Below the pieces are notes generated by a model. That model made no database searches. It was not told the DNA's origin and saw only the letters and a program-made list of their open reading frames with translations. Shown here piece by piece: positions 16,433 to 23,936 of a stretch of 64,000 nt of DNA. Every line of letters starts with the position of its first letter. Within the stretch, counting starts at the first letter, position 1. Where the stretch lies: NCBI GenBank assembly GCA_963706905.1, contig CAVPNY010000016.1, forward strand, positions 62,001 through 126,000, given 5' to 3'. The DNA is from CAVPNY01 sp963706905 (lineage in GTDB: Bacteria; Chloroflexota; Anaerolineae; Anaerolineales; UBA4823). The position numbers were made by a program, and so were the translations under genes.

Positions 16433-16470
16433 AACGGGCGTAGTCTTCAGAGACAACGCCCGTTTCTGTT
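16433..16470 (+). terminator. Intrinsic terminator after pnp
   Basis: A 9-bp perfect stem (16433-16441 with 16456-16464) with GC-rich core is followed by TCTGTT. It lies 22 bp after the pnp stop codon. Confidence 0.7.
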
Positions 16471-16480
16471 AATAGACGGA

Positions 16481-16531
16481 GATATTGGTGTTGGTTTGAG
16501 CGGCGAAGCTGCTTATACCAACACCAATATC
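16481..16531. repeat. Perfect 15-bp inverted repeat downstream of pnp
   Basis: Arms 16481-16495 and 16517-16531 (GATATTGGTGTTGGT and its complement) are perfect, with a 21-bp loop that holds a small AGC/GCT stem. The right arm is followed by TTTCTTTAT, so it could be a second terminator, or a small mobile palindrome. It lies 16 bp beyond the first terminator. Confidence 0.75.
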
Positions 16532-16604
16532 TTTCTTTATCCCAAATTCAAGTTCAATGTTTAGAGTTTGTATAACAATTGACTTGCCATTTGGTCTTTC
16601 GAGA

Positions 16605-16610
16605 TATAAT
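16605..16610 (+). promoter_or_regulatory. Putative -10 element for ilvE
   Basis: TATAAT at 16605-16610 is perfect. Upstream -35 candidates are TTGACT (spacer 20) and TTGCCA (spacer 15), neither ideally spaced. Transcription from about 16617 would carry the 82-bp palindrome in the leader of ilvE. Confidence 0.45.
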
Positions 16611-16630
16611 CATTTTAGATCGATTAGGAC

Positions 16631-16712
16631 TTACGCAGTTGGTGGGTTTATGGGGGTGTTTTGGCGGGCGTAGCCCGCCAAAACACCCCCACTTCTCCCT
16701 AGAACTGCGTAA
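16631..16712. repeat. 82-bp MITE-like nested palindrome in the ilvE leader
   Basis: Outer arms TTACGCAGTT (16631-16640) and AACTGCGTAA (16703-16712) are perfect complements. Inside, two perfect 18-bp arms (16652-16669 and 16673-16690) are parted by just 3 bases. The tip resembles transposon-end sequences of the GGACTTACGCA kind seen in many bacterial MITEs. ATCGAT stands on both sides (16619-16624 and 16718-16723), a possible target duplication or a chance palindrome. No transposase is encoded. Confidence 0.75.
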
Positions 16713-16774
16713 CTTCTATCGATAATAATCGCTGCGCCATGCTGGCCAATTCTAAATTCACCAGGGAGATTCTC

Positions 16775-17728
16775 ATGAAATCTGATTTCATTTGGATGGA
16801 TGGTGAGTTGGTGCCGTACGAGCAGGCTAACGTGCATGTCATAACCCCGACATTGCATTATGGGGTCGGCGTGTTCGAGGGCATTCGTTGTTACCTGACT
16901 TCCCAGGGACCGGCAGTATTCAGACTTAAAGAGCATCTGGCACGTCTGCTGGATTCGATCCACATCCTGGGCATAAGAGACTTTCCATACAGTCTTCCTG
17001 AAATGCAGCATGCAGTTCACCAGACTATCCTGGTGAATGGTTTCCATGAATGTTATATCCGCCCTTTGATGTACCTGGAAGGGCCGATGGGCATGAACAT
17101 GGATCTTTCACGTCCCCGCTTATCGATCGCTGCATGGGTGTGGGGACCTTACTTGGGAGAAGAATCCAAGCAGGCAGGCATTCACATGATGGTTTCGTCA
17201 TTGACTCGCCTGCATCCCAATGTGAACATGACCAAATCCAAGGTTACCGGGAATTATGTGAATTCCTTACTGGTTAAGACCTTGGCTTTGCGGTCCGGCT
17301 ATGAGGAAGCGGTGATCCTTGACTCGGAGGGCTTTGTCGCCGAATGCACGGGTGAAAACCTGTTTATGGTTCGCAATAGCGTGATCTATACACCTCCACG
17401 CGCCTCGGTGTTAGAGGGGATCACGCGTGACTCGATCCTGACTCTGGCAGAGGACCTGGGTATTGAGGTTAAGGAGGAGTTGCTCACCCGCGACCAGCTC
17501 TATATATCTGACGAGGTGTTTATTAGCGGGACAGCTGCGGAGCTGGTGCCGGTGCGGATGATCGATTTCCGCCAGATTGGGAAGGGGTATCCAGGGCCGA
17601 TCTACAAGTCGCTCCTGGATGCTTATATGGCCAATGCTCATGGACAGGGGGCTCACTCTTCGGAGTGGCTGGATTATGTCGAAGAACACCGCGAACGAAA
17701 AGCTTCTAAAGTATTAATCGAAACTTAA
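16775..17728 (+). CDS. ilvE: Branched-chain amino acid aminotransferase
   Basis: This 317-aa fold-type IV PLP enzyme does the last step of Leu, Ile and Val synthesis or the first of their breakdown. Typical blocks are HYGVGVFEGIRCY near the N-terminus, MTKSKVTGNYVNSLLVK holding the PLP-binding lysine, and EGFVAECTGENLFMV. The ATG at 16775 has a Shine-Dalgarno GGGAGA 5 bp before it; an earlier in-frame ATG at 16739 lacks one. It follows an unusual palindrome and is 106 bp before trxB, which may share the transcript. Confidence 0.93.
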   Translation: MKSDFIWMDGELVPYEQANVHVITPTLHYGVGVFEGIRCYLTSQGPAVFRLKEHLARLLDSIHILGIRDFPYSLPEMQHAVHQTILVNGFHECYIRPLMYLEGPMGMNMDLSRPRLSIAAWVWGPYLGEESKQAGIHMMVSSLTRLHPNVNMTKSKVTGNYVNSLLVKTLALRSGYEEAVILDSEGFVAECTGENLFMVRNSVIYTPPRASVLEGITRDSILTLAEDLGIEVKEELLTRDQLYISDEVFISGTAAELVPVRMIDFRQIGKGYPGPIYKSLLDAYMANAHGQGAHSSEWLDYVEEHRERKASKVLIET

Positions 17729-17834
17729 TGTAACTTTTAGGCTTTGACTGCATCTGATACTATGAGACCGGTTTGGTGTACTTGGTCTGTTAAGCGCGAT
17801 TAGCTGGTAATCCTATATTGTAAGAGATGAGCAT

Positions 17835-18818
17835 ATGAACTTAGATACAAGCAGCTTGTCCACTGGTTCTTCGACCAGTGGTGCAGAAGAAGAGCGGGTA
17901 AAAGTATTAATCCTGGGTTCTGGGCCGGCCGGCCTGTCTGCTGCCCTCTATGCGGCGCGAGCGGATCTGAATCCGGTGGTATTAAGCGGAATCGAACTGG
18001 GTGGTCAGGTTTCATTAACATATACCGTGGAAAACTACCCAGGCTTCCCTGAAGGCGTGGGTGGGATGGAATTGGTTGACCTGTTCAAGAAACAGGCTGA
18101 GAAATTTGGCGCCCGGGTTGAATATGACTCGGCGGGTGAAGTCGATTTTACCAGTCGCCCCTTTCGGGTGAAATCGGTGAACGGCAAACAGTACCTGGCT
18201 GACACAGTCATCATTACAACCGGGGCGCGTTCAGTTCATTTGGATGTGCCTGGTGAAAATGAGCTAACTGGTCGAGGCGTCTCATATTGTGCTACCTGCG
18301 ACGGCTGGTTTTTCAAGGAAAAGGATGTAATTGTGGTTGGCGGAGGCGACAGCGCTTTAGAAGAAGGCCTCTTCTTGACCCGCTACGCTGATTCGGTCAC
18401 AGTTGTCCACCGTCGTGATCAATTGCGCGCCGGACCGATCCTGGTTGAACGTGCCCAGGCTAATCCAAAAATAAAATTCGAGTTGAACTCGGTGATCTCA
18501 GAAATTATTGGTAACGGCACGGTTCAATCGGTGCAGTTAAAGGACACCCAGACTGGCGAAGTTCGCCACAAGCCTGTGGATGGAGTTTTTATCTTTATTG
18601 GTCACACGCCAAATACGGAGTTATTCAAAGGTCACCTGGACATGGATGGGCATGGTTATTTGAAGGTTGACCAGTTGATGCAGACGAATATACCCGGTGT
18701 ATTTGCTGCTGGTGAGGTTGCCGATCCCAACTTCCGCCAGGTGATCACCTCCGCTGGGATGGGAGCGGCTGCTGCCATGCGGGCGAATCACTTCCTGGAT
18801 GAACATGGTTCTGCATAA
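17835..18818 (+). CDS. trxB: Thioredoxin-disulfide reductase
   Basis: TrxB moves electrons from NADPH through FAD to thioredoxin. The 327-aa sequence has the FAD-binding GSGPAGLSAALYAARA (about 28), the redox pair in SYCATCDGWF (about 155), the NADPH motif GGGDSALEE and HRRDQLRAG, and the C-terminal GVFAAGEVADPNFRQVITSAGMGAAAA. About 20 N-terminal residues before the FAD motif are Ser/Thr-rich and less conserved, so a slightly later start is possible. A terminator follows directly. Confidence 0.94.
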   Translation: MNLDTSSLSTGSSTSGAEEERVKVLILGSGPAGLSAALYAARADLNPVVLSGIELGGQVSLTYTVENYPGFPEGVGGMELVDLFKKQAEKFGARVEYDSAGEVDFTSRPFRVKSVNGKQYLADTVIITTGARSVHLDVPGENELTGRGVSYCATCDGWFFKEKDVIVVGGGDSALEEGLFLTRYADSVTVVHRRDQLRAGPILVERAQANPKIKFELNSVISEIIGNGTVQSVQLKDTQTGEVRHKPVDGVFIFIGHTPNTELFKGHLDMDGHGYLKVDQLMQTNIPGVFAAGEVADPNFRQVITSAGMGAAAAMRANHFLDEHGSA

Positions 18819-18832
18819 ATCTTGGATAGTTT

Positions 18833-18868
18833 CCCCCTGGTGTGATAACATCAGGGGGCTTTTAATTT
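18833..18868 (+). terminator. Intrinsic terminator after trxB
   Basis: CCCCCTG (18833-18839) pairs with CAGGGGG (18852-18858); four more inner pairs extend the stem to 11 bp around a GATA tetraloop. The tail is CTTTTAATTT. It lies between trxB and mdh, only about 20 bp before mdh. Confidence 0.85.
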
Positions 18869-18886
18869 GCATTTTGGAGAAAACGC

Positions 18887-19783
18887 ATGAAGAATAAAGT
18901 ATCTATCATCGGGGCAGGGATGACAGGCGCGACGACAGCTCACTGGCTGGCCGAGCGAGAGATTGCAGACCTGGTTCTGGTGGATGTTGTTGAGGGGATG
19001 CCGCAAGGAAAAGCCCTCGACCTGCAGGAGGCCTTGCCGATCGTTGGGAAAGACGCAACCATAGTTGGCAGCAATACTTACGACGTCACGGCTGGCTCGG
19101 ATATCGTTGTGATTACTGCTGGCTTGCCGCGCAAGCCGGGGATGAGCCGGGATGATTTGTTGACCGCCAATGCCGCGATTGTGCGCAAAGCCACCGAAGA
19201 ATCGCTCAAATATTCACCAGATACCATCCTGGTCGTGCTGACTAATCCGCTTGATCCGATGGCCTACCTGGCAATGAAAGTGGGAAATTTGCCGCCGGAG
19301 CGCGTTATCGGTCAGGCTGGCATCCTCGACTCCGCTCGCATGCGTGCCTTCGTTGCCATGGAGCTTGGGGTCAGTGTTGAAAACATACACTGTTATGTTC
19401 TGGGAGGGCACGGAGACGATATGGTGCCGTTGGTGCGCCATTCAAATGTAGCCGGGGTGCCGCTGAATGCGGTTTTACCAGCAGACCGGCTGGATGCGAT
19501 CGTAGAACGTACCCGCAAAGGCGGTGGCGAGATCGTCAGTCTGCTTAAGTCGGGCAGCGCCTTCTATGCTCCCGGAGCGGCAGTGGCGCAGATGGTTGAA
19601 GCCATCTTGAAAGATAAGCACTTGATTGTCCCGGCAGCAGTGTATATGCAGGGCGAGTATGGGTTAAGGGACACCTTCTTTGGTGTACCGGTTCAATTGG
19701 GGCGGCAGGGCGTGGAGAAGATCATCGAGTACAAGCTGGATGAGAGCGAAGAAGCGGAATTAAGAAATCAGCCGAGGCTGTGA
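18887..19783 (+). CDS. mdh: Malate dehydrogenase (LDH-like type)
   Basis: This 298-aa NAD-dependent enzyme interconverts malate and oxaloacetate. It has the GAGMTGATTAHWLA dinucleotide loop, LPRKPGMSRDDL with the substrate Arg, the LTNPLDPM block and the catalytic GGHGDDMVPL. The Arg in the active-site loop marks malate rather than lactate use. The start has a good ribosome site (TTGGAG) 8 bp upstream. It is followed 74 bp later by gltA, so two consecutive TCA steps are encoded together. Confidence 0.94.
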   Translation: MKNKVSIIGAGMTGATTAHWLAEREIADLVLVDVVEGMPQGKALDLQEALPIVGKDATIVGSNTYDVTAGSDIVVITAGLPRKPGMSRDDLLTANAAIVRKATEESLKYSPDTILVVLTNPLDPMAYLAMKVGNLPPERVIGQAGILDSARMRAFVAMELGVSVENIHCYVLGGHGDDMVPLVRHSNVAGVPLNAVLPADRLDAIVERTRKGGGEIVSLLKSGSAFYAPGAAVAQMVEAILKDKHLIVPAAVYMQGEYGLRDTFFGVPVQLGRQGVEKIIEYKLDESEEAELRNQPRL

Positions 19784-19857
19784 GCCAAACTATTGCCGCG
19801 CTGCACTCGCTGGTTAAGATTTAACGACGACAACCTACAATTGCAAGGAGCCAAATT

Positions 19858-21159
19858 ATGATGCTTAAAGAAAAACTGGCGGAAATCATCCCAGACTGGC
19901 GTGAGCGTGTCAAGAAGCTGGTCAAAGAAAGCGGCCATATAAAAGTTGGTGAGGTGAATATTGGCCAGGTTTATGGCGGAATGCGCGATGTTAAAAGTCT
20001 GGTGACAGACATCTCCTATGTAGATCCAGTGGAAGGCATCCGTTTTCGAGGCTACACTATTCCAGAGCTGATAGAGAAACTTCCCAAACCTGCTGGCGTG
20101 GAAATGCCGTATGCTGGTGGACTATATTATTTATTCCTGCTTGGAGAGCTTCCTGATCAGGCGGCTGCAGAAGAAGTCGAGCGCGAATGGAAATCTCGCC
20201 AGTCAGTTCCGGAGTATGTCTATAACGTCATTCGTGCAATGCCGGCTGATACTCACCCGATGACACTAATCTCTCAGGCAGTATTGGCGCTTCAAAATGA
20301 ATCACTCTTTTCCAGGCAATATCATCATGGGTTAAAACGGGATGAATATTGGATTCCAACCCTGGAAGATAGTTTGAATCTCACTGCTAAAATGCCTACA
20401 ATTGCCGCGTATATCTATCGTTGGAAATACAAGCACGGAGATATGATCCCATCTGATCCCAATCTGGATTGGGGTGGAAATTTTGCTCATATGATGGGTA
20501 TCGAGGCCGATGGATACAAAGATCTTTCCCGACTTTACTTCTTGCTGCATTCGGACCATGAGAGCGGAAATGTCACCGCGCATGCCACTCACCTGGTTGG
20601 TTCAACGCTGGCTGATGTATATTATGCAACCTCATCCGGGTTGAGTGGGTTGGCTGGCCCTTTGCACGGTCTGGCAAACCAGGAGTGCCTGGCATGGCTG
20701 CTCAAGGTTTACAATGTCTTTCAAGGCGTCCCGGACAGGGAAGAATTGCGGCAATTTGCTTGGGAAACGCTTAAATCGGGACAAGTCATTCCAGGGTACG
20801 GGCATGCGGTTTTGAGAAAAACTGACCCACGTTTCACGGCGCAGCTCGAATTTGGGCTGAAGCATATGGAATCTGACGACATTTTCCAGCTTGCGAAGCT
20901 GGTTTATGAAGTGGTGCCAGATGTCCTGCGCGAACAGGGTAAAGCCAGAGATCCCTGGCCGAACGTTGATGCCATCAGCGGCAGCTTGCAGTATCACTAT
21001 GGCATCACAGAGTTCGATTTTTATACAGTGATATTTGGGGTTAGCCGGGCGTTGGGTGTGACGGCTAACGCAGTGTGGGCGCGGGCGCTCGGTCAACCTC
21101 TCGAGCGCCCCAAGTCATTGACGACTGCCATGCTGGAAGAGATTGCCAGCCGGGGATGA
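19858..21159 (+). CDS. gltA: Citrate synthase, mitochondrial-like type I
   Basis: Citrate synthase condenses oxaloacetate with acetyl-CoA. At 433 aa it resembles the eukaryotic mitochondrial enzyme more than the usual bacterial GltA. The blocks YGGMRDVKSLVTDISYVDP, GIRFRGYTIPE, LHSDHESGNVTAHATHLVGS, LAGPLHGLANQE and VIPGYGHAVLRKTDPR closely follow animal sequences. They hold the catalytic His residues (274 and 320 in pig), and the Asp region follows later. Such enzymes are known in Geobacter and some other bacteria. It starts ATG-ATG with AAGGAG upstream and ends at a clear terminator, downstream of mdh. Confidence 0.92.
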   Translation: MMLKEKLAEIIPDWRERVKKLVKESGHIKVGEVNIGQVYGGMRDVKSLVTDISYVDPVEGIRFRGYTIPELIEKLPKPAGVEMPYAGGLYYLFLLGELPDQAAAEEVEREWKSRQSVPEYVYNVIRAMPADTHPMTLISQAVLALQNESLFSRQYHHGLKRDEYWIPTLEDSLNLTAKMPTIAAYIYRWKYKHGDMIPSDPNLDWGGNFAHMMGIEADGYKDLSRLYFLLHSDHESGNVTAHATHLVGSTLADVYYATSSGLSGLAGPLHGLANQECLAWLLKVYNVFQGVPDREELRQFAWETLKSGQVIPGYGHAVLRKTDPRFTAQLEFGLKHMESDDIFQLAKLVYEVVPDVLREQGKARDPWPNVDAISGSLQYHYGITEFDFYTVIFGVSRALGVTANAVWARALGQPLERPKSLTTAMLEEIASRG

Positions 21160-21195
21160 GCATACATCGTCAATAATCTGGCTAATATTGAATTT

Positions 21196-21231
21196 GGCGT
21201 CTGGCTGCCTGAGCCGGGCGCCTTTTCATTT
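21196..21231 (+). terminator. Intrinsic terminator after gltA
   Basis: A 10-bp stem (21196-21205 with 21213-21222, two U-G pairs) and 7-base loop is followed by TTTTCATTTCTT, 36 bp after the gltA stop. Confidence 0.75.
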
Positions 21232-21266
21232 CTTGCTTAACGTCAATTCGAGTGTAAGGATATTTC

Positions 21267-21303
21267 TTGTTGTTTTGGGCGGTTTCACAGCCCAAAACAA
21301 CAA
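21267..21303. repeat. Perfect 14-bp inverted repeat between convergent genes
   Basis: TTGTTGTTTTGGGC (21267-21280) and its complement (21290-21303) surround a 9-base loop. It lies between gltA and the convergent yibE/F-like gene. There is no T-tract on either side, so it is not a typical intrinsic terminator. Its inner arm (GTTTTGGGC) resembles the core of the 82-bp palindrome at 16631. Confidence 0.7.
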
Positions 21304-21342
21304 CTGATAACCCCTTTTTCCCTTGTCCCGCACCGAGGAAGA

Positions 21343-22569
21343 TTAAGTATGGGTATGGCTGTGCCCTGAAGAACCGCTGTTATCGGGACCCAGGTAGCGG
21401 CGCAGGCTTCCCAGGCGTTGGTCGTAGAGAGCAAACAGGCTGGCCAGCAAGGTGGTGATTGGGACTGCCATAATCAGCCCCAATGATCCGACCAGGGTGC
21501 GGACGATCTCTTCGGTGACAAATTCCAGATTTACCAGATAGCCGTAACGCTCTCCCGACAGTGAAAAAAGCAGCAGCATCGGCAGGGCTGCTCCCGCGTA
21601 TGCCATGAAAAGTGTGTTGACTGTCGCGGCCACATGGTCGCTCCCAATGCGCATGGCGGTAGTGTAGAGATCATGTAAGTTCAATTCGAGATCTGCCGCA
21701 CGGAGCTCGAAAACAGCCGAGGATTGGGTCGCTACCAGGTCATCCAGCACCCCCAGCGCGCCGATAAGCATCCCGGCCAGTACTAGGCCGCGCAGGTTTA
21801 TCTGGGTTTCCGCCATCTGCACCAGGAACATGGCATTTTCGTCGCTATAGCCAGTCAGCCGGGTCAGGTTGACGAAGATACCTGAGAGCAATCCTGTGAT
21901 CAGCAGGGCGATCAGCATGCCTAATGCAGCTGCATGCGTCTTGAGTGTCCAGCCGTATACCAGGTACAGGGTTGTTGCCAGCAGGAAAAATGCCCCGACA
22001 ATACTCACCCGCACCGGATCTTCGCCTTGCAAAATTTGCGGGATGATATATGCGATGATAACCACAAAGCTTAGGACCAATCCAATCAGGCTGCGCACCC
22101 CTTTCCAGCCGCTGATGAGTATCGTGAGGATCACGAATGCTGCAACCAGCCAAAGCAGTGAATTCGTGCGCACATAATCGGTAAAATAAGCCGTGATCTG
22201 CCCGTCAGGTTGTTTCCCAACTGTAACCAGGATCTTCTCATCGGGCTGGAGTCGCAAACCTTCTGGCCTGATCTGGCGCTGGCCGTAATCGATGATCACC
22301 TGTCGCCCGGCGTATTGTCCTTCCAGGAGCTGCACCAGCAGTATTTGGTAGGTTTGAGGCGAATTATCACCCAACGTGATCTCTCCCTCTTCGATGATCT
22401 GGATGACTTTCGCCTGGACTGTATCTGCCGGTAATCTGGAACTGCCTTGTGGGCTGGCTGAGAATGTGGATAAATCTCCTAGGCGAGGAGCCAGAAAATA
22501 AATCAATCCGCTAACCAGCAAGATAACCAGAGCGCTGGCACCGAGGATGACCAGTGATTTCTTAGACAT
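21343..22569 (-). CDS. YibE/F family membrane protein
   Basis: This 408-aa protein has an N-terminal signal anchor, an extracytoplasmic beta-rich region (about 35-125) and seven or eight membrane helices, the pattern of the YibE/F family. Family blocks include LISGWKGVRSLIGL, VYGWTLKTHAAALG and GALGVLDDLVATQSSAVFEL. Members are widespread, often described as possible permeases, but no function is proven. The C-terminus ends in a His/Ser-rich tail (SGHSHTHT). It is convergent with gltA and lies 104 bp downstream of the LysM gene. Confidence 0.88.
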   Translation of the reverse strand: MSKKSLVILGASALVILLVSGLIYFLAPRLGDLSTFSASPQGSSRLPADTVQAKVIQIIEEGEITLGDNSPQTYQILLVQLLEGQYAGRQVIIDYGQRQIRPEGLRLQPDEKILVTVGKQPDGQITAYFTDYVRTNSLLWLVAAFVILTILISGWKGVRSLIGLVLSFVVIIAYIIPQILQGEDPVRVSIVGAFFLLATTLYLVYGWTLKTHAAALGMLIALLITGLLSGIFVNLTRLTGYSDENAMFLVQMAETQINLRGLVLAGMLIGALGVLDDLVATQSSAVFELRAADLELNLHDLYTTAMRIGSDHVAATVNTLFMAYAGAALPMLLLFSLSGERYGYLVNLEFVTEEIVRTLVGSLGLIMAVPITTLLASLFALYDQRLGSLRRYLGPDNSGSSGHSHTHT

Positions 22570-22672
22570 GTATGGCTCCGGAATAAGAAAGTGTCACCGC
22601 GCTTGGCTCACCGGTTTTCTCATCGTTTTGACTCCGGTGACTGCAGTGACACAGTTATTGGATGGTGATAGC

Positions 22673-23833
22673 TTACGGTGTTGGCGTGACCTGGGCGGTT
22701 GTGCCGCCCTGCCACATGAACACACGCGCGCTGCTGGCCGCGCCCGCTGGCTCCCAAACCTGATTCCCCTCGTCATCCGTGCCCGCCTGCCTGGCAACCA
22801 GCACAGTCCAACGATAAATATGGGGGACCGAGTCAGTCGAACGGAATGAGTTCGGTACAATGAACTTGGTGTCGGTCACGTAATCAACGATGGTGCGGCT
22901 GTCGCCATCCGTGAAATCCACAACGGTCACCTGATAGGCCTCAGTCTCCAATAAATTGCCGACTGCAGCCCATTGCAGAGACACGGTATCCCCAGGTTGA
23001 GTGAAGCGAGTGCCATCGGTTGGCAGCAGCAGGTTAGGCGCGGAGTAAGGCGGCGGCAAGGTGGCTGTGGGGGATGGTCCTGGAGTGGGGAATTGCTCGC
23101 ACAGTGGAATTGTCAGCGGCATCCCGGAAAACACCGTTTCTGAGCTCAGGCCGTTATATTCGATAATCACCGCCATCGGCACATTGTAGCTGTTGGCGAT
23201 GCTGCTCAGCGTGTCGTTATCCTGAACAACGTAGGAGGCCTTCTCGCAGGCCTGCTCGGTGGCTTCGTCAGCGCTGAGCGTGGCAGAGGGCAGCGAGGTG
23301 GGAGTTGGAGTTGGCTGAGGGATTAGCAATGCCTGACCCTCCGAGAGAGTCTCGCATGCCGCTGGCAGGTTGTTGAGCAGGACGATACTCTGGATCGACA
23401 CCCCAAAACTGAAGGCGATCGAAGAGCAGGTATCGCCGGCCTGGACAGTATAGGCGAGCGGAGTCGGTGAAGGCTCCGCCGTGCCAGTAGGCGTCGGGGT
23501 TTGCGGCGTGGGAGTGGTGGTCGGGGTGAGCGTGGTTGTTACTGTTGGGGTCGCCGTGGGCTCGACCGCTGGCGTGGTCTGGCGTAATGCAAAGTAGACA
23601 ATGGTTGCACCAATCGCAATAAATACCGCCAGGAGCAGTAAAGCCACCGGCAAACTCAAAGTCAGCTCTGGCATCCGGCTTCCTTGCACAGACTTGGCTT
23701 TCTTGGAGGGTTTCTCACCGGCGCTCAAGTCGCTGCCGCACACCAGGCAGCGGGTCGCGTCTTCGCTGACCCGCGTTCCACAGGTAGGACACAGTTTGGT
23801 TGGTTTAGAAGGCGTTTCAGATGTCATAGGCAT
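22673..23833 (-). CDS. Zinc-ribbon, single-span membrane protein with two LysM domains
   Basis: The 386-aa protein starts with a cytoplasmic zinc ribbon (CPTCGTRVSEDATRCLVCG), then has one membrane span near residues 55-80. A Thr/Pro-rich low-complexity stretch follows (about 90-125). Two LysM domains come next (YTVQAGDTCSSIAFSFGV near 130 and YVVQDNDTLSSIANSYNV near 205). The C-terminal part is beta-rich, probably Ig-like. LysM domains bind peptidoglycan-type glycans, so the outer part should hold to the wall. The zinc ribbon plus LysM pairing is common in Anaerolineae but uncharacterised. An extended -10 promoter lies 33 bp upstream. Confidence 0.85.
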   Translation of the reverse strand: MPMTSETPSKPTKLCPTCGTRVSEDATRCLVCGSDLSAGEKPSKKAKSVQGSRMPELTLSLPVALLLLAVFIAIGATIVYFALRQTTPAVEPTATPTVTTTLTPTTTPTPQTPTPTGTAEPSPTPLAYTVQAGDTCSSIAFSFGVSIQSIVLLNNLPAACETLSEGQALLIPQPTPTPTSLPSATLSADEATEQACEKASYVVQDNDTLSSIANSYNVPMAVIIEYNGLSSETVFSGMPLTIPLCEQFPTPGPSPTATLPPPYSAPNLLLPTDGTRFTQPGDTVSLQWAAVGNLLETEAYQVTVVDFTDGDSRTIVDYVTDTKFIVPNSFRSTDSVPHIYRWTVLVARQAGTDDEGNQVWEPAGAASSARVFMWQGGTTAQVTPTP

Positions 23834-23865
23834 AGAATATGCTGGCGAATCATGCCAGCGCGGGG

Positions 23866-23874
23866 ATTATACCA
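23866..23874 (-). promoter_or_regulatory. Extended -10 promoter for the LysM gene
   Basis: On the minus strand TGGTATAAT is perfect (23874-23866). Transcription would start near 23859, about 26 nt before the LysM protein start. Confidence 0.55.
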
Positions 23875-23919
23875 GCCTTTTTTCCCCTTTGACGGATAAA
23901 TTCTGCACTGGATCAGGCA

Positions 23920-23928
23920 TGGTATACT
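23920..23928 (+). promoter_or_regulatory. Extended -10 promoter giving a near-leaderless hemW transcript
   Basis: TGGTATACT at 23920-23928 ends 8 bp before the hemW ATG at 23937, so transcription would start about 2 nt before the codon. No Shine-Dalgarno is seen. The same spacing occurs at 9929-9943. Confidence 0.45.
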
Positions 23929-23936
23929 GCCAGGCG

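Noticed and set aside
16411..16600. Small coding gene after pnp
   Set aside because: The open frame only runs through the terminator and palindromes.
21267..21303. Intrinsic terminator for gltA
   Set aside because: No T-tract on either side; a better terminator is at 21196-21231.
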